A stretch of 35,216 nt of DNA from an uncultured Veillonella sp. (GCA_900549845.1 URPT01000002.1:1-35216), one strand, 5' to 3'; positions 8,490-17,442 are shown, numbered from the stretch's first letter. Notes: generated from the sequence alone by a model not told the origin. Program-made: numbers and translations.

Positions 8490-8684
8490 CTACTTAACTT
8501 GTTTATATAACATATAAAAGCCTGTTATAGCTCCAATAAGACCAAATATAACCATACATAATGGTTCAGTTCTAAACCAACCATCTAGTATATATCCAAT
8601 CCCAATAAAGCCACCTATACAGAAAACGAGTGTGAGCCCCGCCGATGTTGCCATGGCGAGGGCTTTCACAAGGTCCTTATCCAT
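8490..8684 (-). CDS. atpZ: AtpZ/AtpQ-type ATP synthase accessory protein
   Basis: 64 residues with two transmembrane hairpin helices (about 13-33 and 41-60) and the short motif GYILDGWF between them, typical of the AtpZ family (putative Ca2+/Mg2+ transporter gene at the head of atp operons). I start it at the ATG at 8684, which follows the wecB stop codon (8688-8686) by one base; a TTG four codons upstream is possible but unsupported. No clear SD is visible, so translation probably depends on ribosomes finishing wecB. Confidence 0.82.
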   Translation of the reverse strand: MDKDLVKALAMATSAGLTLVFCIGGFIGIGYILDGWFRTEPLCMVIFGLIGAITGFYMLYKQVK

Positions 8685-8685
8685 A

Positions 8686-9828
8686 TTATTTACCAAAACG
8701 TTCAGGACGATTAGGATCGCCTAAAAATTCATGGCGCAACGCTTGGATGATGCGTTCAGATGCTTTGCCGTCACCATATGGGTTAACGGAATTAGACATC
8801 AATTTATAAGCCTCTGCATTGCTCAACAATTCATGAGCTGCTGCATGTACAGCGTCTTTGTCAGTACCTACAAGGCGCACAGTACCAGCTTCAACAGCTT
8901 CTGGGCGTTCTGTAGTATCACGCAATACGAGAACTGGTTTACCAAGAGCTGGTGCTTCCTCTTGAATCCCACCAGAATCAGTAAGAATCAAATAGGATTT
9001 AGCCATCAAATTAGCAAATGGTTCGTAATCAAGCGGGTCAATTAATGTAACACGTTCTACAGAACCGAGTTCTTCTTGTACAACTTGGCGAACTTTAGGA
9101 TTCTTATGTACAGGGAATACCACTTGAATATCTTTAAATTCATCAAGCAAATCGCGAATAGCTTGGTATACATGGCGCATAGGCTCACCCAAGTTTTCAC
9201 GGCGATGTGTAGTAACAAGCACTGTACGTTTTTCAGGATCTAATGCATTGATAGCAGCATCATCAAACACATAATTTTCTTGTACTGTTGTATCAAGGGC
9301 ATCAATAACCGTATTGCCTGTTACATACAAATGGTCTGTATTTATATTTTCTTTTTTAAGATTACTTTCAGAACTAGCTGTTGGTGCAAAATGATATGTC
9401 GCAATAGAACCAGTCAACTTGCGGTTCATCTCTTCTGGGAATGGAGAGTAAATATCACCAGTGCGAAGGCCTGCTTCTACATGGCCTACAGGAATTTCTT
9501 GATAGAAGGACGCCAAAGCACCTGCAAAGGTAGTTGTAGTATCACCATGTACAAGAACCACATCAGGTTTAGCTTCTTCTAATACATCTTTAAGGCCCAT
9601 CAATGCACGGTTTGTTACATCGTACAATGTTTGACCTTGGCTCATAATATTCAAGTCGTAATCAGGGGTAATATTAAACAAGTTTAGTACTTGATCGAGC
9701 ATATCGCGATGTTGTGCCGTAACGGTTACAATCGGTTCCATATCCGGTGCTGCTTCTAATGCTTTTACAAGAGGAGCCATCTTGATAGCCTCAGGTCTTG
9801 TACCAAAGATTGTCATAACTTTTAACAT
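8686..9828 (-). CDS. wecB: UDP-N-acetylglucosamine 2-epimerase (non-hydrolysing)
   Basis: Interconverts UDP-GlcNAc and UDP-ManNAc in the cytoplasm, supplying ManNAc or ManNAcA for surface polysaccharides. 380 residues from the chosen start; the family is usually 370-390. The N-terminal motif GTRPEAIKM (nucleotide-sugar binding), the central THRRENLG and the C-terminal TDSGGIQEE are all present. I start at the ATG at 9828 because GGAGG sits seven bases before it; a longer reading up to 9879 would run through the terminator hairpin at 9860-9878. It follows wecA, which makes the lipid-linked first sugar, so both serve glycan assembly. Its stop codon almost touches atpZ. Confidence 0.95.
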   Translation of the reverse strand: MLKVMTIFGTRPEAIKMAPLVKALEAAPDMEPIVTVTAQHRDMLDQVLNLFNITPDYDLNIMSQGQTLYDVTNRALMGLKDVLEEAKPDVVLVHGDTTTTFAGALASFYQEIPVGHVEAGLRTGDIYSPFPEEMNRKLTGSIATYHFAPTASSESNLKKENINTDHLYVTGNTVIDALDTTVQENYVFDDAAINALDPEKRTVLVTTHRRENLGEPMRHVYQAIRDLLDEFKDIQVVFPVHKNPKVRQVVQEELGSVERVTLIDPLDYEPFANLMAKSYLILTDSGGIQEEAPALGKPVLVLRDTTERPEAVEAGTVRLVGTDKDAVHAAAHELLSNAEAYKLMSNSVNPYGDGKASERIIQALRHEFLGDPNRPERFGK

Positions 9829-9853
9829 AGTTGCCTCCAACATAGTAGGATAG

Positions 9854-9878
9854 AAAAAATGGGGCGCCAAGCGCCCCA
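9854..9878 (-). terminator. Terminator or attenuator between wecA and wecB
   Basis: TGGGGCGC (9860-9867), CAA, GCGCCCCA (9871-9878): an 8-bp GC-rich stem with a 3-nt loop, followed on the minus strand by ATTTTTT. It lies six bases after the wecA stop codon and ends 25 bases before the wecB start, with no obvious promoter between, so it probably lowers rather than abolishes wecB transcription. Confidence 0.8.
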
Positions 9879-9883
9879 CATGG

Positions 9884-11035
9884 TTATTTCTTATGGGAAT
9901 CCTCGGATTCCTCTAAAGCTTTTGCCAATTCTTCACGATCAAAGGAAATAGTTTCATCTGAATCGCTGCGTTCAATTGTAGGACGTGGTAGTGGATGACC
10001 TGCCGCATCACTGTGAGTAATAACACCAAGGCGACGAGCCACATAAATACTACCTAAGAAGATAACGAGTACTAATGCGATACCAATCCAAGCATTGACC
10101 TCTGCTACGATGACGGATACGCCACCAAAGAGAGCCGTTACAGCATACATCATTAGCACTGCTTGTTTTTGAGATAAGCCCTGTGCTAACAAACGATGAT
10201 GCACATGGCCTTTATCAGGCTTGAAAATCGGACGACCGCTGATTTTACGGCGCACGATAGCAAACAATGTATCGAGAATTGGTAAGCCTAGCACGATAGC
10301 TGGTACCACTAATGCAATAGTAGCCGCCGTTTTAACAGCCCCCATTACAGAAATAGCGGCTAATGTATAACCAAGGAGCATAGAGCCCGTATCCCCCATG
10401 AAGATTTTCGCTGGGTTAAAGTTATACCGCAAGAACCCTACTGTTGCACCTGCTAGTGCCAATGAAATACAGGCAAGGTCTGTTTGACCAAGTTGTAATG
10501 TCATAGCACAAACAGCAATACAAGCAATAAAGGAAATGCCTGCTGCCAAGCCATCAAGTCCATCGATAAGGTTTACGATATTCGTAAAGCCTACAATCCA
10601 GAAAATAGTCAATGGAGCAGACCAATATTTAAGGTATACCACACCACCCCAAGGAAGGTTGATGAAGTCTACGCGAATATCGTAAGCTACCAAAATAGCT
10701 GCCGCTATGATTTGGCCCATCAACTTAGTCTTTGGCTCAATTTGTTTAATATCATCCCATATGCCGACAAGCACAAGGATAACGGTACCAAGCACAAAGC
10801 CAAATAGTTTATGGTCATGTGGGATAGATCCATTAAAGAGAACCGATCCGATATAACCGAGGAAGATTGCTAACCCACCAAGTCGTGGAATAGCACCATG
10901 ATGTACCTTGCGGGCATCAGGTTTATCTATTGCCCCAACAGCAACGGCAAAGCGTTTCACCAAAGGGGTAAGTGCAAAGGTTATGACGAGCGCCAGAGCA
11001 AAGGCCCATACATAATCGAGCACATAATCACTCAT
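9884..11035 (-). CDS. wecA: Undecaprenyl-phosphate N-acetylglucosaminyl 1-phosphate transferase (WecA/TagO family)
   Basis: Integral membrane enzyme that moves GlcNAc-1-phosphate from UDP-GlcNAc to undecaprenyl phosphate, the first step of O-antigen, ECA or teichoic-type glycans. 383 residues with about ten or eleven transmembrane helices. Family motifs are present: KPDARKVHHGAIPRLGG near the N-terminus, WDDIKQIEPKTKL (the DD motif), NLIDGLDGLAAG, FMGDTGSMLLGY and the C-terminal HVHHRL, which binds the UDP-sugar. A polar acidic tail follows the last helix. GGAGGT precedes the ATG. The WecA or TagO name cannot be decided from the sequence; next to wecB in a likely diderm organism, WecA-type use is reasonable. 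Confidence 0.94.
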   Translation of the reverse strand: MSDYVLDYVWAFALALVITFALTPLVKRFAVAVGAIDKPDARKVHHGAIPRLGGLAIFLGYIGSVLFNGSIPHDHKLFGFVLGTVILVLVGIWDDIKQIEPKTKLMGQIIAAAILVAYDIRVDFINLPWGGVVYLKYWSAPLTIFWIVGFTNIVNLIDGLDGLAAGISFIACIAVCAMTLQLGQTDLACISLALAGATVGFLRYNFNPAKIFMGDTGSMLLGYTLAAISVMGAVKTAATIALVVPAIVLGLPILDTLFAIVRRKISGRPIFKPDKGHVHHRLLAQGLSQKQAVLMMYAVTALFGGVSVIVAEVNAWIGIALVLVIFLGSIYVARRLGVITHSDAAGHPLPRPTIERSDSDETISFDREELAKALEESEDSHKK

Positions 11036-11067
11036 AAGACACCTCCAACAACTGGGTTAAAACAATA

Positions 11068-12426
11068 TTAGTTCGTTAAGCTACGAATAGGTGCAGGAAT
11101 ACGACCACCACGTGCGATGAACTCAGCTGCACTATATGGGCTTACTTCAATGATTGGAGCATAGCCTAACAAGCCACCAAACTCAACAACCTCACCTACT
11201 GTTTTACCAGGTACAGGAATTACACGAACCGCAGTTGTCTTATTATTAATCATACCAATAGCAGATTCATCAGCAATGATTGCAGAAATTGTATCTGCTG
11301 TTGTGTCTCCAGGAATAGCAATCATGTCAAGGCCCACAGAACAAACACATGTCATAGCCTCTAATTTATCGAGGGATAAACTGCCACAAGATACAGCATC
11401 AATCATACCCGCATCTTCAGATACTGGAATAAATGCACCACTGAGACCGCCTACGTGAGAAGATGCCATAAGGCCACCTTTTTTCACTGCATCATTCAAT
11501 AATGCAAGGGCTGCTGTAGTACCGTGACAACCACAAGAGGATAAGCCCATTTCTTCAAGAACGTGAGCTACTGAGTCACCTACAGCTGGTGTTGGTGCCA
11601 AGGACAAGTCAATGATACCGAATGGTTTGCCAAGACGGCGAGATGCCTCTTGTGCTACCAACTGGCCTACACGGGTAATTTTGAAAGCAGTGCGTTTAAT
11701 TGTTTCTGCTACAACATCAAAGGATTGACCACGTACAGATTCTAGTGCGTGTTTTACAACGCCTGGACCAGATACGCCTACAGAAATGGCACTATCACCT
11801 TCAGTTACACCAAAGAAGGCACCGGCCATGAACGGATTATCCTCTACAGGGTTACAGAAAATAACAAGCTTAGCACAACCAAGAGCATCATTATCCTTTG
11901 TAAGTTCTGCCGTTTTCTTAACGATGATCCCCATATCGCGAACTGCATCCATGTTGATACCCGTTTTAGTAGAGCCCACACCTACAGAGCTACATACGAT
12001 ATCTGTAGTTGCCAACGCTTCTGGGATGGAATCAATCAAAATGCGGTCAGCCCGTGTAGCACCTTTTGTTACAAGAGCAGAGAAACCTCCGATAAAGTTT
12101 ACACCTACTGTTTTTGCAGCGCGATCCATCGCTTCTGCAATAGGAACATAAGATGTTAAATCACTACCACCAGCCACTAATGAGATCGGTGTTACAGAAA
12201 TACGTTTGTTAATGATAGGAATACCAAACTCGCGCTCAATATCTTCACCGGTAGACACAAGGTGTTCTGCTTCTTTCGTAATGCGATCATAAATACGATC
12301 ACACAACTCTTTACCAGAGCTAGATGCACATTCAAGCAAGCTAATACCCATTGTAATGGTACGTACGTCAAGCTTGTTATCATGAATCATCTGATTCGTT
12401 TCTAAAATATTGTCGATAGATAACAT
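11068..12426 (-). CDS. UPF0210 (PFL-family) protein
   Basis: 452 residues, the usual size of the UPF0210/DUF711 family, whose function is not established; the fold is related to glycyl-radical-type (PFL-like) barrels. Family stretches seen include ITMGISLLECASSSGKELC near residue 24 and GVSGPGVVKHALESVRGQ in the middle. Also present are SSCGCHGTTAALALLND, with a CGC pair, and DMIAIPGDTTADTISAII late in the chain. It follows an ACT-domain UPF0237 gene by eight bases, and the two are a conserved pair in many Firmicutes, which suggests that the ACT protein regulates this one through a small ligand. GGAGG precedes the start. Confidence 0.9.
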   Translation of the reverse strand: MLSIDNILETNQMIHDNKLDVRTITMGISLLECASSSGKELCDRIYDRITKEAEHLVSTGEDIEREFGIPIINKRISVTPISLVAGGSDLTSYVPIAEAMDRAAKTVGVNFIGGFSALVTKGATRADRILIDSIPEALATTDIVCSSVGVGSTKTGINMDAVRDMGIIVKKTAELTKDNDALGCAKLVIFCNPVEDNPFMAGAFFGVTEGDSAISVGVSGPGVVKHALESVRGQSFDVVAETIKRTAFKITRVGQLVAQEASRRLGKPFGIIDLSLAPTPAVGDSVAHVLEEMGLSSCGCHGTTAALALLNDAVKKGGLMASSHVGGLSGAFIPVSEDAGMIDAVSCGSLSLDKLEAMTCVCSVGLDMIAIPGDTTADTISAIIADESAIGMINNKTTAVRVIPVPGKTVGEVVEFGGLLGYAPIIEVSPYSAAEFIARGGRIPAPIRSLTN

Positions 12427-12434
12427 AGTGCCTC

Positions 12435-12710
12435 CTATCCTACACGGTGCATGCTTAAGAAAATATCAGCATGTTGTGCACGGATTTCAACACCAAGTTC
12501 TTTACCGAGTGCATTCAAAGCATCTTGAATAGATGTCAAATCTTTCACATCTTCAGACTTTGTTTCACACATCATAATCATATTGAAAACGCCATCAAGA
12601 ATGGTTTGATTTATAGACATAATGTTTACGCCGTGGTTAGCAAGTACAGTACTAACCCCTGCAATGATACCAACGCGGTCAACGCCGACAACGGTAACAA
12701 CTAATTTCAT
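12435..12710 (-). CDS. ACT-domain protein, UPF0237 family
   Basis: 91 residues, a single ACT domain (LVVTVVGVDRVGIIAGVSTVLANHG at the front; the family VDRxGI motif is visible), followed by a C-terminal part typical of UPF0237. ACT domains bind amino acids or similar ligands and usually control a partner enzyme; here the likely partner is the UPF0210 protein just downstream. I start at the ATG in front of KLVVTVV because AAAAGGTGA is correctly placed before it; a longer reading (MLRKGDV) would translate the SD itself. Confidence 0.9.
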   Translation of the reverse strand: MKLVVTVVGVDRVGIIAGVSTVLANHGVNIMSINQTILDGVFNMIMMCETKSEDVKDLTSIQDALNALGKELGVEIRAQHADIFLSMHRVG

Positions 12711-12742
12711 AACATCACCTTTTCTGAGCACTACAAACTATT

Positions 12743-12757
12743 TGACCCATATAGGGT
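12743..12757. promoter_or_regulatory. Imperfect palindrome ahead of the ACT gene
   Basis: The minus strand reads ATACCCTATATGGGT just upstream of the UPF0237 gene, directly after TTGA of a possible -35 box. It resembles the perfect 18-bp palindrome at 30896-30913 but has one extra base in the middle, so it may be a related operator or chance. Confidence 0.25.
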
Positions 12758-12844
12758 ATTCAATAAACTATATTAATATATTATATCACATTTATTACTT
12801 TTAGACGGTGAAATCTTTATGAGTTTTCTAGTGAAAACAACATG

Positions 12845-14482
12845 TTACACTTCGTCAGACAAAGCACTTGTTACAATCTCTTCACCAGCAGTTAACAATG
12901 CGATAAGACCTTTATCCCCTTTATAGCTTTCACCATAGATTTTATACAAATCCTCTGTACCGGACGGACGCGCTACAAACCAACCTGTTTCAGTTTCTAC
13001 GCAAACCCCATCGATGGGCATATCCTTGTATAAAGATGTAGTGCGTATATTCGTAATAGGGTCTCCATCTACCTCTGTGGCTGTAATGGAACTTGCATTC
13101 AACTGTTTCAACTTGGCCTTTGCCGCCTTTGTACAAGCCGCATCAATGCGACCAAATCGTGGGTCACCACAACCTTCAACAATATTATTGTAGAGGCGAT
13201 CAACAGTTGTGCCCATAACGGCATACATTTCCATTGCTAGAAGCGCCATTACCATGCCGTCTTTATCGGTAGTCCATACGGTGCCGTCCTTTTTAAGGAA
13301 CGATGCGCCTGCAGATTCTTCACCGCCGATACCAATCTCACCATCAAATAATAAAGAGCTAAAATATTTAAAGCCTACCGGAACCTCATAAACCGGAATG
13401 TCTTTAACAGCCGCCCATTTATCAATCATAGTGGTACAAACAACGGTTTTACCTACCCCTTTATCAGTCCAACCACGGGTTGTAAACAGATAATCCGCAG
13501 CCGCTGTAAGGAATGCATTTGGTGAAATAAGGCCCTCTGCAGTAACGATACCGTAGCGATCATAATCAGGATCATTGCCAACAGCGAGATCATAATTGCC
13601 AATTTGTTTAGTTACATCCGCCATCGCATATTCAGAGGAACAATCCATACGCACCTTGCCATCATGGTCATAGGTCATAAAGCTAAAGGTTGGATCGTAT
13701 TCATCATTGATAATATCCATATTGAGATTATATCGTTCTTTAATAGCACGCCAATAACCAAGGCCACTACCACCTAATGCATTGACAAGAACTTTAGGCT
13801 TCGCACTTTGAATGGCTTCCATATTGATGATGGAAGATAACTCTTCCACATATAAGCCCTTATAGTCATAAGGCACTTGTTGATCTGGTTCAATATTATC
13901 TATGCTAATGCGTTTAAACCCTTCTAATTCACAATAAGCACGAACGTACTCATTGGCGCGGGTTTCAATCCATTTTGTAATCAACGTATCTGCAGGGCCA
14001 CCGTTGGTAGCATTATACTTAATGCCCCCATTATCTGGAGGATTGTGAGATGGTGTAATAACGATACCATCTGCTTTTTTATCGTGACTTTCATTATATC
14101 GAATGATTGCACGAGACACAGATGGTGTTGGAACAAAGTCCATATCCGCATCAACCATGGCAGTCACACCATTACCAGCAAGTACCTCAAGCACTGTTAC
14201 TAATGCAGGCTGAGATAAGGCATGTGTATCTTGGCCCACAAAAATGGGCCCTGTCGCACCAAATTGACCACGACCATCACAGATTGCCTGTGTAATAGCC
14301 GCTACGTGTAAATCCGTAAAGGTACCATTTAAAGAGGTACCACGGTGGCCTGATGTACCGAAGGATACGAGTTGTGTCGGATCAGTTACATCTGGTGCAT
14401 TGTCAAAATAGGCATCTACCAGAGTTTGTACATCTATAATATCTTGTTCTTGTACAGGCGTACCTGCTAATTTATGAGCCAT
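12845..14482 (-). CDS. pgm: Phosphoglucomutase (alpha-D-glucose phosphate-specific)
   Basis: Interconverts glucose 1-phosphate and glucose 6-phosphate in the cytoplasm, feeding UDP-glucose and glycogen or glycan synthesis. 545 residues, matching the E. coli Pgm type. The active-site serine is Ser145 in TPSHNPPDNGG, the Mg2+ loop is DPDYDR (Asp304, 306, 308), the sugar-binding loop is GEESAGASF, and the phosphate-binding loop RPSGTEDLYKIYGES lies near the C-terminus. AGGAGG precedes the ATG at ideal spacing. It stands alone, with 122 bases separating it from the upstream YitT gene. All catalytic residues are present. Confidence 0.97.
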   Translation of the reverse strand: MAHKLAGTPVQEQDIIDVQTLVDAYFDNAPDVTDPTQLVSFGTSGHRGTSLNGTFTDLHVAAITQAICDGRGQFGATGPIFVGQDTHALSQPALVTVLEVLAGNGVTAMVDADMDFVPTPSVSRAIIRYNESHDKKADGIVITPSHNPPDNGGIKYNATNGGPADTLITKWIETRANEYVRAYCELEGFKRISIDNIEPDQQVPYDYKGLYVEELSSIINMEAIQSAKPKVLVNALGGSGLGYWRAIKERYNLNMDIINDEYDPTFSFMTYDHDGKVRMDCSSEYAMADVTKQIGNYDLAVGNDPDYDRYGIVTAEGLISPNAFLTAAADYLFTTRGWTDKGVGKTVVCTTMIDKWAAVKDIPVYEVPVGFKYFSSLLFDGEIGIGGEESAGASFLKKDGTVWTTDKDGMVMALLAMEMYAVMGTTVDRLYNNIVEGCGDPRFGRIDAACTKAAKAKLKQLNASSITATEVDGDPITNIRTTSLYKDMPIDGVCVETETGWFVARPSGTEDLYKIYGESYKGDKGLIALLTAGEEIVTSALSDEV

Positions 14483-14605
14483 AGGAACCTCCTAATCTCA
14501 AATGTATATGTCATTCATAAAATATTATATTTACACATAATTAATATGAGATGACTAATGCTTACATTTTGAATTTTACTTTTCTGATTTTACATTTTGC
14601 TTTAC

Positions 14606-15535
14606 TTAGCGATTATGTATAGTCTGTGTATTATCCTCTTGTGTGGTACTCTTATCTTTTAACTGTTCACACACTTCAGTAGGGATAATCGGTTGTGTAA
14701 AGCCTTGCCCAATGACCTCTTGCGCATCAGTTATTAAGATGAACACATTTGGATCCGCCTCTTGAATAACCTCTTTTAATTTATTTACTTGCAAGAGATT
14801 AACGGCTACCATAACGATTTGCTTCGGCGTCCGCGTATAAGCACCAATGCCATTAATGATAGTTGCGCCACGACCAACCTTATTGATGATACATTCACAG
14901 ACCTCATCAGTACGATAGGTAATGATGAAAGCAACCTTCCGCTGATTAAAGCCGATAACCACCTTATTCGTAATGATGGTATACACATAGACACTAATAA
15001 GTGTGACCGCTACGGCTTCAAGGCCAACAACACCAATTGCGGCAACAAGGATAGCACAGTTTATGGCACTATTAATGGACCCCATTTGAAGTCCATAATA
15101 TTTGCGTACAATGAGTGCAATAGGATCAAGCCCACCTGTGTTACCGCCTACGCGGTATACAATGCCAAGACCTACACCAGTAGTAATACCAGCCATCATG
15201 GAACTCAACAAAGGATCCTTAATAATCATGTCATATTGCAAGAAGTTAAATAAATCAACCATCCAAGACAGCATCAATGTGCCATACAAGGTTTTGATAA
15301 CAACACGGGTGCCCAGCCACTTCCAAGCAGCCCAGAATATAGGAATATTTAAAATCATATTCCAAGAACCAACAGATAAGCCCGTTAAATAATACAAAAT
15401 CAAGCCTACCCCACTAATACCAGTACTCACCAATTTGTGTGGCAATACAAAGGCATCAAGGCCGGCACCAAATATGGCACATCCAAGAATGACCATAAGG
15501 CTTTCATAGATAACACTTTTATACTTAGCGAACAT
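14606..15535 (-). CDS. YitT-family membrane protein
   Basis: 309 residues with five or six transmembrane helices in the first 200 (DUF161-type: GAGLDAFVLPHKLVSTGISG and GLGIVYRVGGNTGGLDPIA are the conserved repeats) and a soluble C-terminal domain of about 90 residues (DUF2179: RGATIINGIGAYTRTPKQIVM, then FILITDAQEVIGQGF). Transport is suspected for the family but no substrate is established. I start at the ATG at 15535 because GGAGGA lies just upstream; the longer TTG start at 15547 would be inside that SD. Confidence 0.9.
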   Translation of the reverse strand: MFAKYKSVIYESLMVILGCAIFGAGLDAFVLPHKLVSTGISGVGLILYYLTGLSVGSWNMILNIPIFWAAWKWLGTRVVIKTLYGTLMLSWMVDLFNFLQYDMIIKDPLLSSMMAGITTGVGLGIVYRVGGNTGGLDPIALIVRKYYGLQMGSINSAINCAILVAAIGVVGLEAVAVTLISVYVYTIITNKVVIGFNQRKVAFIITYRTDEVCECIINKVGRGATIINGIGAYTRTPKQIVMVAVNLLQVNKLKEVIQEADPNVFILITDAQEVIGQGFTQPIIPTEVCEQLKDKSTTQEDNTQTIHNR

Positions 15536-15740
15536 AGCTTCCTCCAAATTGCCATTTCACTATAAATATTCTATAATGAACTAACTAAAACATACGCTAT
15601 TTACAATACATTTAGTAATAAAACAATATGCGTATACAAATTCATCATAAACCACTTAATGGTTATTTTCAATCACTTTATAAGAGTATAAAATAAACAT
15701 ATAAATTGCATATATTCTGTATGTTACAAACGAGGCTATC

Positions 15741-16637
15741 ATGAGTAAAAGTTTTGAGCAACTCGGTTGCAGTAAAATCAATATTGGCCTTGCCATTACG
15801 GGCAAGCGTGAAGACGGATATCACGATATCGACTCTATCTTCCAATCCATTCGCCTTAGCGACTCCATTTATTTTGCGAAGCATCATTCCGTAGTTTTCT
15901 CTGGTGGCGCTCCAGAATTACCTGAGTATATGCAAAAATTAGTTACTTACGGAGAAGAGAATCTTGCTCTCAAAGCATTACGAGCAATCCAAGCCTATAC
16001 AGGCTGCAAAGCGGGGGCCGCAATTCACCTATTAAAACGGGTACCGATCCAAGCAGGTCTTGGTGGTGGTAGTGCTGATGCAGCTGCTATGTTAATGGGT
16101 CTCAACCGATTTTGGGACTTGCGCCTTACTCAAGAGGAACTATTAAAAATAGGTGCTACACTTGGCTCTGATGTGCCATTCCTATTGCAAGGTGGTACAG
16201 CACGTGGCACGGGGCGTGGTGAAATATTAACGTACGGAAAATCTCCAGATCCACACTGGTTATTACTAGTAAAGCCAAAGGTTTCTGTATCAACTGCAGC
16301 TGCTTATGGTCGCTTCACGAATAAGTCCGTAGCAACAAAACAAACCATCGATACAGTCCAACAACACCTAGAAAACAATGACTTAAAATCAGCATTCCTT
16401 ACTAGTGCTAATACATTTGAAGAACTACTCTTCCCTGACCATGGAGAACTTGTCATTTGTAAAGAATTCTTTACTAGTCGTGGATATCCAACGATTATGA
16501 CCGGTAGTGGTCCTACAATGGTGGTATTGCTGGATAAACCAATGGAAGCATTACAACTGCAAGAAGAGATCAAAGCAGCAGGCCATGATTGGCTATCGCT
16601 CATTACAAAAACATGTACACAGGAGGACTTACCATGA
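15741..16637 (+). CDS. ispE: 4-diphosphocytidyl-2-C-methyl-D-erythritol kinase
   Basis: Phosphorylates CDP-methylerythritol in the non-mevalonate pathway to IPP and DMAPP. 298 residues, usual length. GHMP-kinase features: catalytic Lys12 in SKINIGL, the ATP loop PIQAGLGGGSADAA (103-116), catalytic Asp144 in GSDVPF, and the C-terminal glycine motif TGSGPTMV. The start is supported by GAGG nine bases ahead. The TGA overlaps the ATG of the next gene (ATGA), so ispE and the regulator are translationally coupled. It is divergent from the YitT gene across a 205-base AT-rich spacer. Confidence 0.96.
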   Translation: MSKSFEQLGCSKINIGLAITGKREDGYHDIDSIFQSIRLSDSIYFAKHHSVVFSGGAPELPEYMQKLVTYGEENLALKALRAIQAYTGCKAGAAIHLLKRVPIQAGLGGGSADAAAMLMGLNRFWDLRLTQEELLKIGATLGSDVPFLLQGGTARGTGRGEILTYGKSPDPHWLLLVKPKVSVSTAAAYGRFTNKSVATKQTIDTVQQHLENNDLKSAFLTSANTFEELLFPDHGELVICKEFFTSRGYPTIMTGSGPTMVVLLDKPMEALQLQEEIKAAGHDWLSLITKTCTQEDLP

Positions 16638-17326
16638 CAAAACGGTTACAACCAATACGATTAGATGCGTATAAACCTCTACGCGAAGTCGTAAGTGAAA
16701 CATTACGTCAAGCCATTCAAGACGGCGTGTTAAAACCAGGCGAACGCCTTATGGAAATTCCTCTAGCTGAAGAACTCGGTGTGAGCCGTACACCAATTCG
16801 CGAAGCCATTCGTAAGCTTGAGCTCGAAGGTTTTGTTGTCATGGTTCCTCGCCGTGGTACATATGTAGCCAATATATCGTTAAAGGATATTACTCAAGTA
16901 TTTGAAATTCGATCTGCCCTGGAAGAACTCGCAGCAGGCCTTGCTGCCGAACGCATAACCGAAGAGGAAATCGAAACACTAGAACGAATGCTCGTAGAGA
17001 TTGGCGATCATATGGAGAATAAAGATATGGAGTCCGTTGTAACAGCAGACGTAGAATTCCATGAAGTACTATATCGTGCATCTCGTAACGAACGTTTAGC
17101 AGATATCGTACACAACTTGCGGGAGCAAACCTATCGATTCCGTAGCTTCTCTATGAATCAACCGGGCCGACTAAGAAAGACATGGGAAGAGCACCGTCAA
17201 TTGGTGGAGGCCATTGCTTCACATAATGCTACTCAAGCTCGTAAGTTGGCAAGAATTCACATGGAACATTCCGAACAAACCTTATTACAAGGCATGGAGG
17301 AATCACCGGAATTCACTAAAGCTTAA
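16634..17326 (+). CDS. GntR-family transcriptional regulator (FCD/FadR subfamily)
   Basis: 230 residues. The N-terminal winged helix (about 10-75) has the GntR signature LREVVSETLRQAIQDGVLKPG and SRTPIREAIRKLELEGFV. The all-helical FCD domain (about 80-215) binds a small carboxylate, often through a metal; candidate ligands are the Asp and His of ADVEFHEVLY and the His in HMEHSEQ. The start is the ATG at 16634 with AGGAGG at 16621-16626; a longer reading would overlap ispE by 49 bases without an SD. Effector and targets are unknown. Coupling to ispE and the amino-acid symporter gene just downstream are the only context clues. Confidence 0.93.
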   Translation: MTKRLQPIRLDAYKPLREVVSETLRQAIQDGVLKPGERLMEIPLAEELGVSRTPIREAIRKLELEGFVVMVPRRGTYVANISLKDITQVFEIRSALEELAAGLAAERITEEEIETLERMLVEIGDHMENKDMESVVTADVEFHEVLYRASRNERLADIVHNLREQTYRFRSFSMNQPGRLRKTWEEHRQLVEAIASHNATQARKLARIHMEHSEQTLLQGMEESPEFTKA

Positions 17327-17365
17327 AGAAACATCTTAGTTGCTATACAATAATAAACTATTAAT

Positions 17366-17398
17366 AAAATCCTTCACTCTTGTGAGGGATTTTGTTTT
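17366..17398 (+). terminator. Terminator after the GntR gene
   Basis: Stem 17366-17377 with 17382-17393 (AAAATCC and GGATTTT at the base, one T-G wobble inside), 4-nt loop, then an interrupted T-rich tail (TTTTGTTTT). Confidence 0.8.
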
Positions 17399-17414
17399 AC
17401 ATAGTCTATAGAAA

Positions 17415-17442
17415 TTGATACAATATTATTAATAATTATAAG
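17415..17442 (+). promoter_or_regulatory. Promoter of the sodium:alanine symporter gene
   Basis: TTGATA (17415-17420), 16 bases, TATAAG (17437-17442), about 30 bases before the start codon and just downstream of the GntR terminator. Confidence 0.5.

Noticed and set aside
9829..9879. Longer N-terminus for wecB
   Set aside because: It would run through a terminator hairpin and its T run and add residues not seen in the family; GGAGG fits the ATG at 9828.
11749..12159. Two overlapping plus-strand frames of 120-136 codons
   Set aside because: Antisense to the conserved UPF0210 gene, no ribosome binding site, no recognisable sequence.
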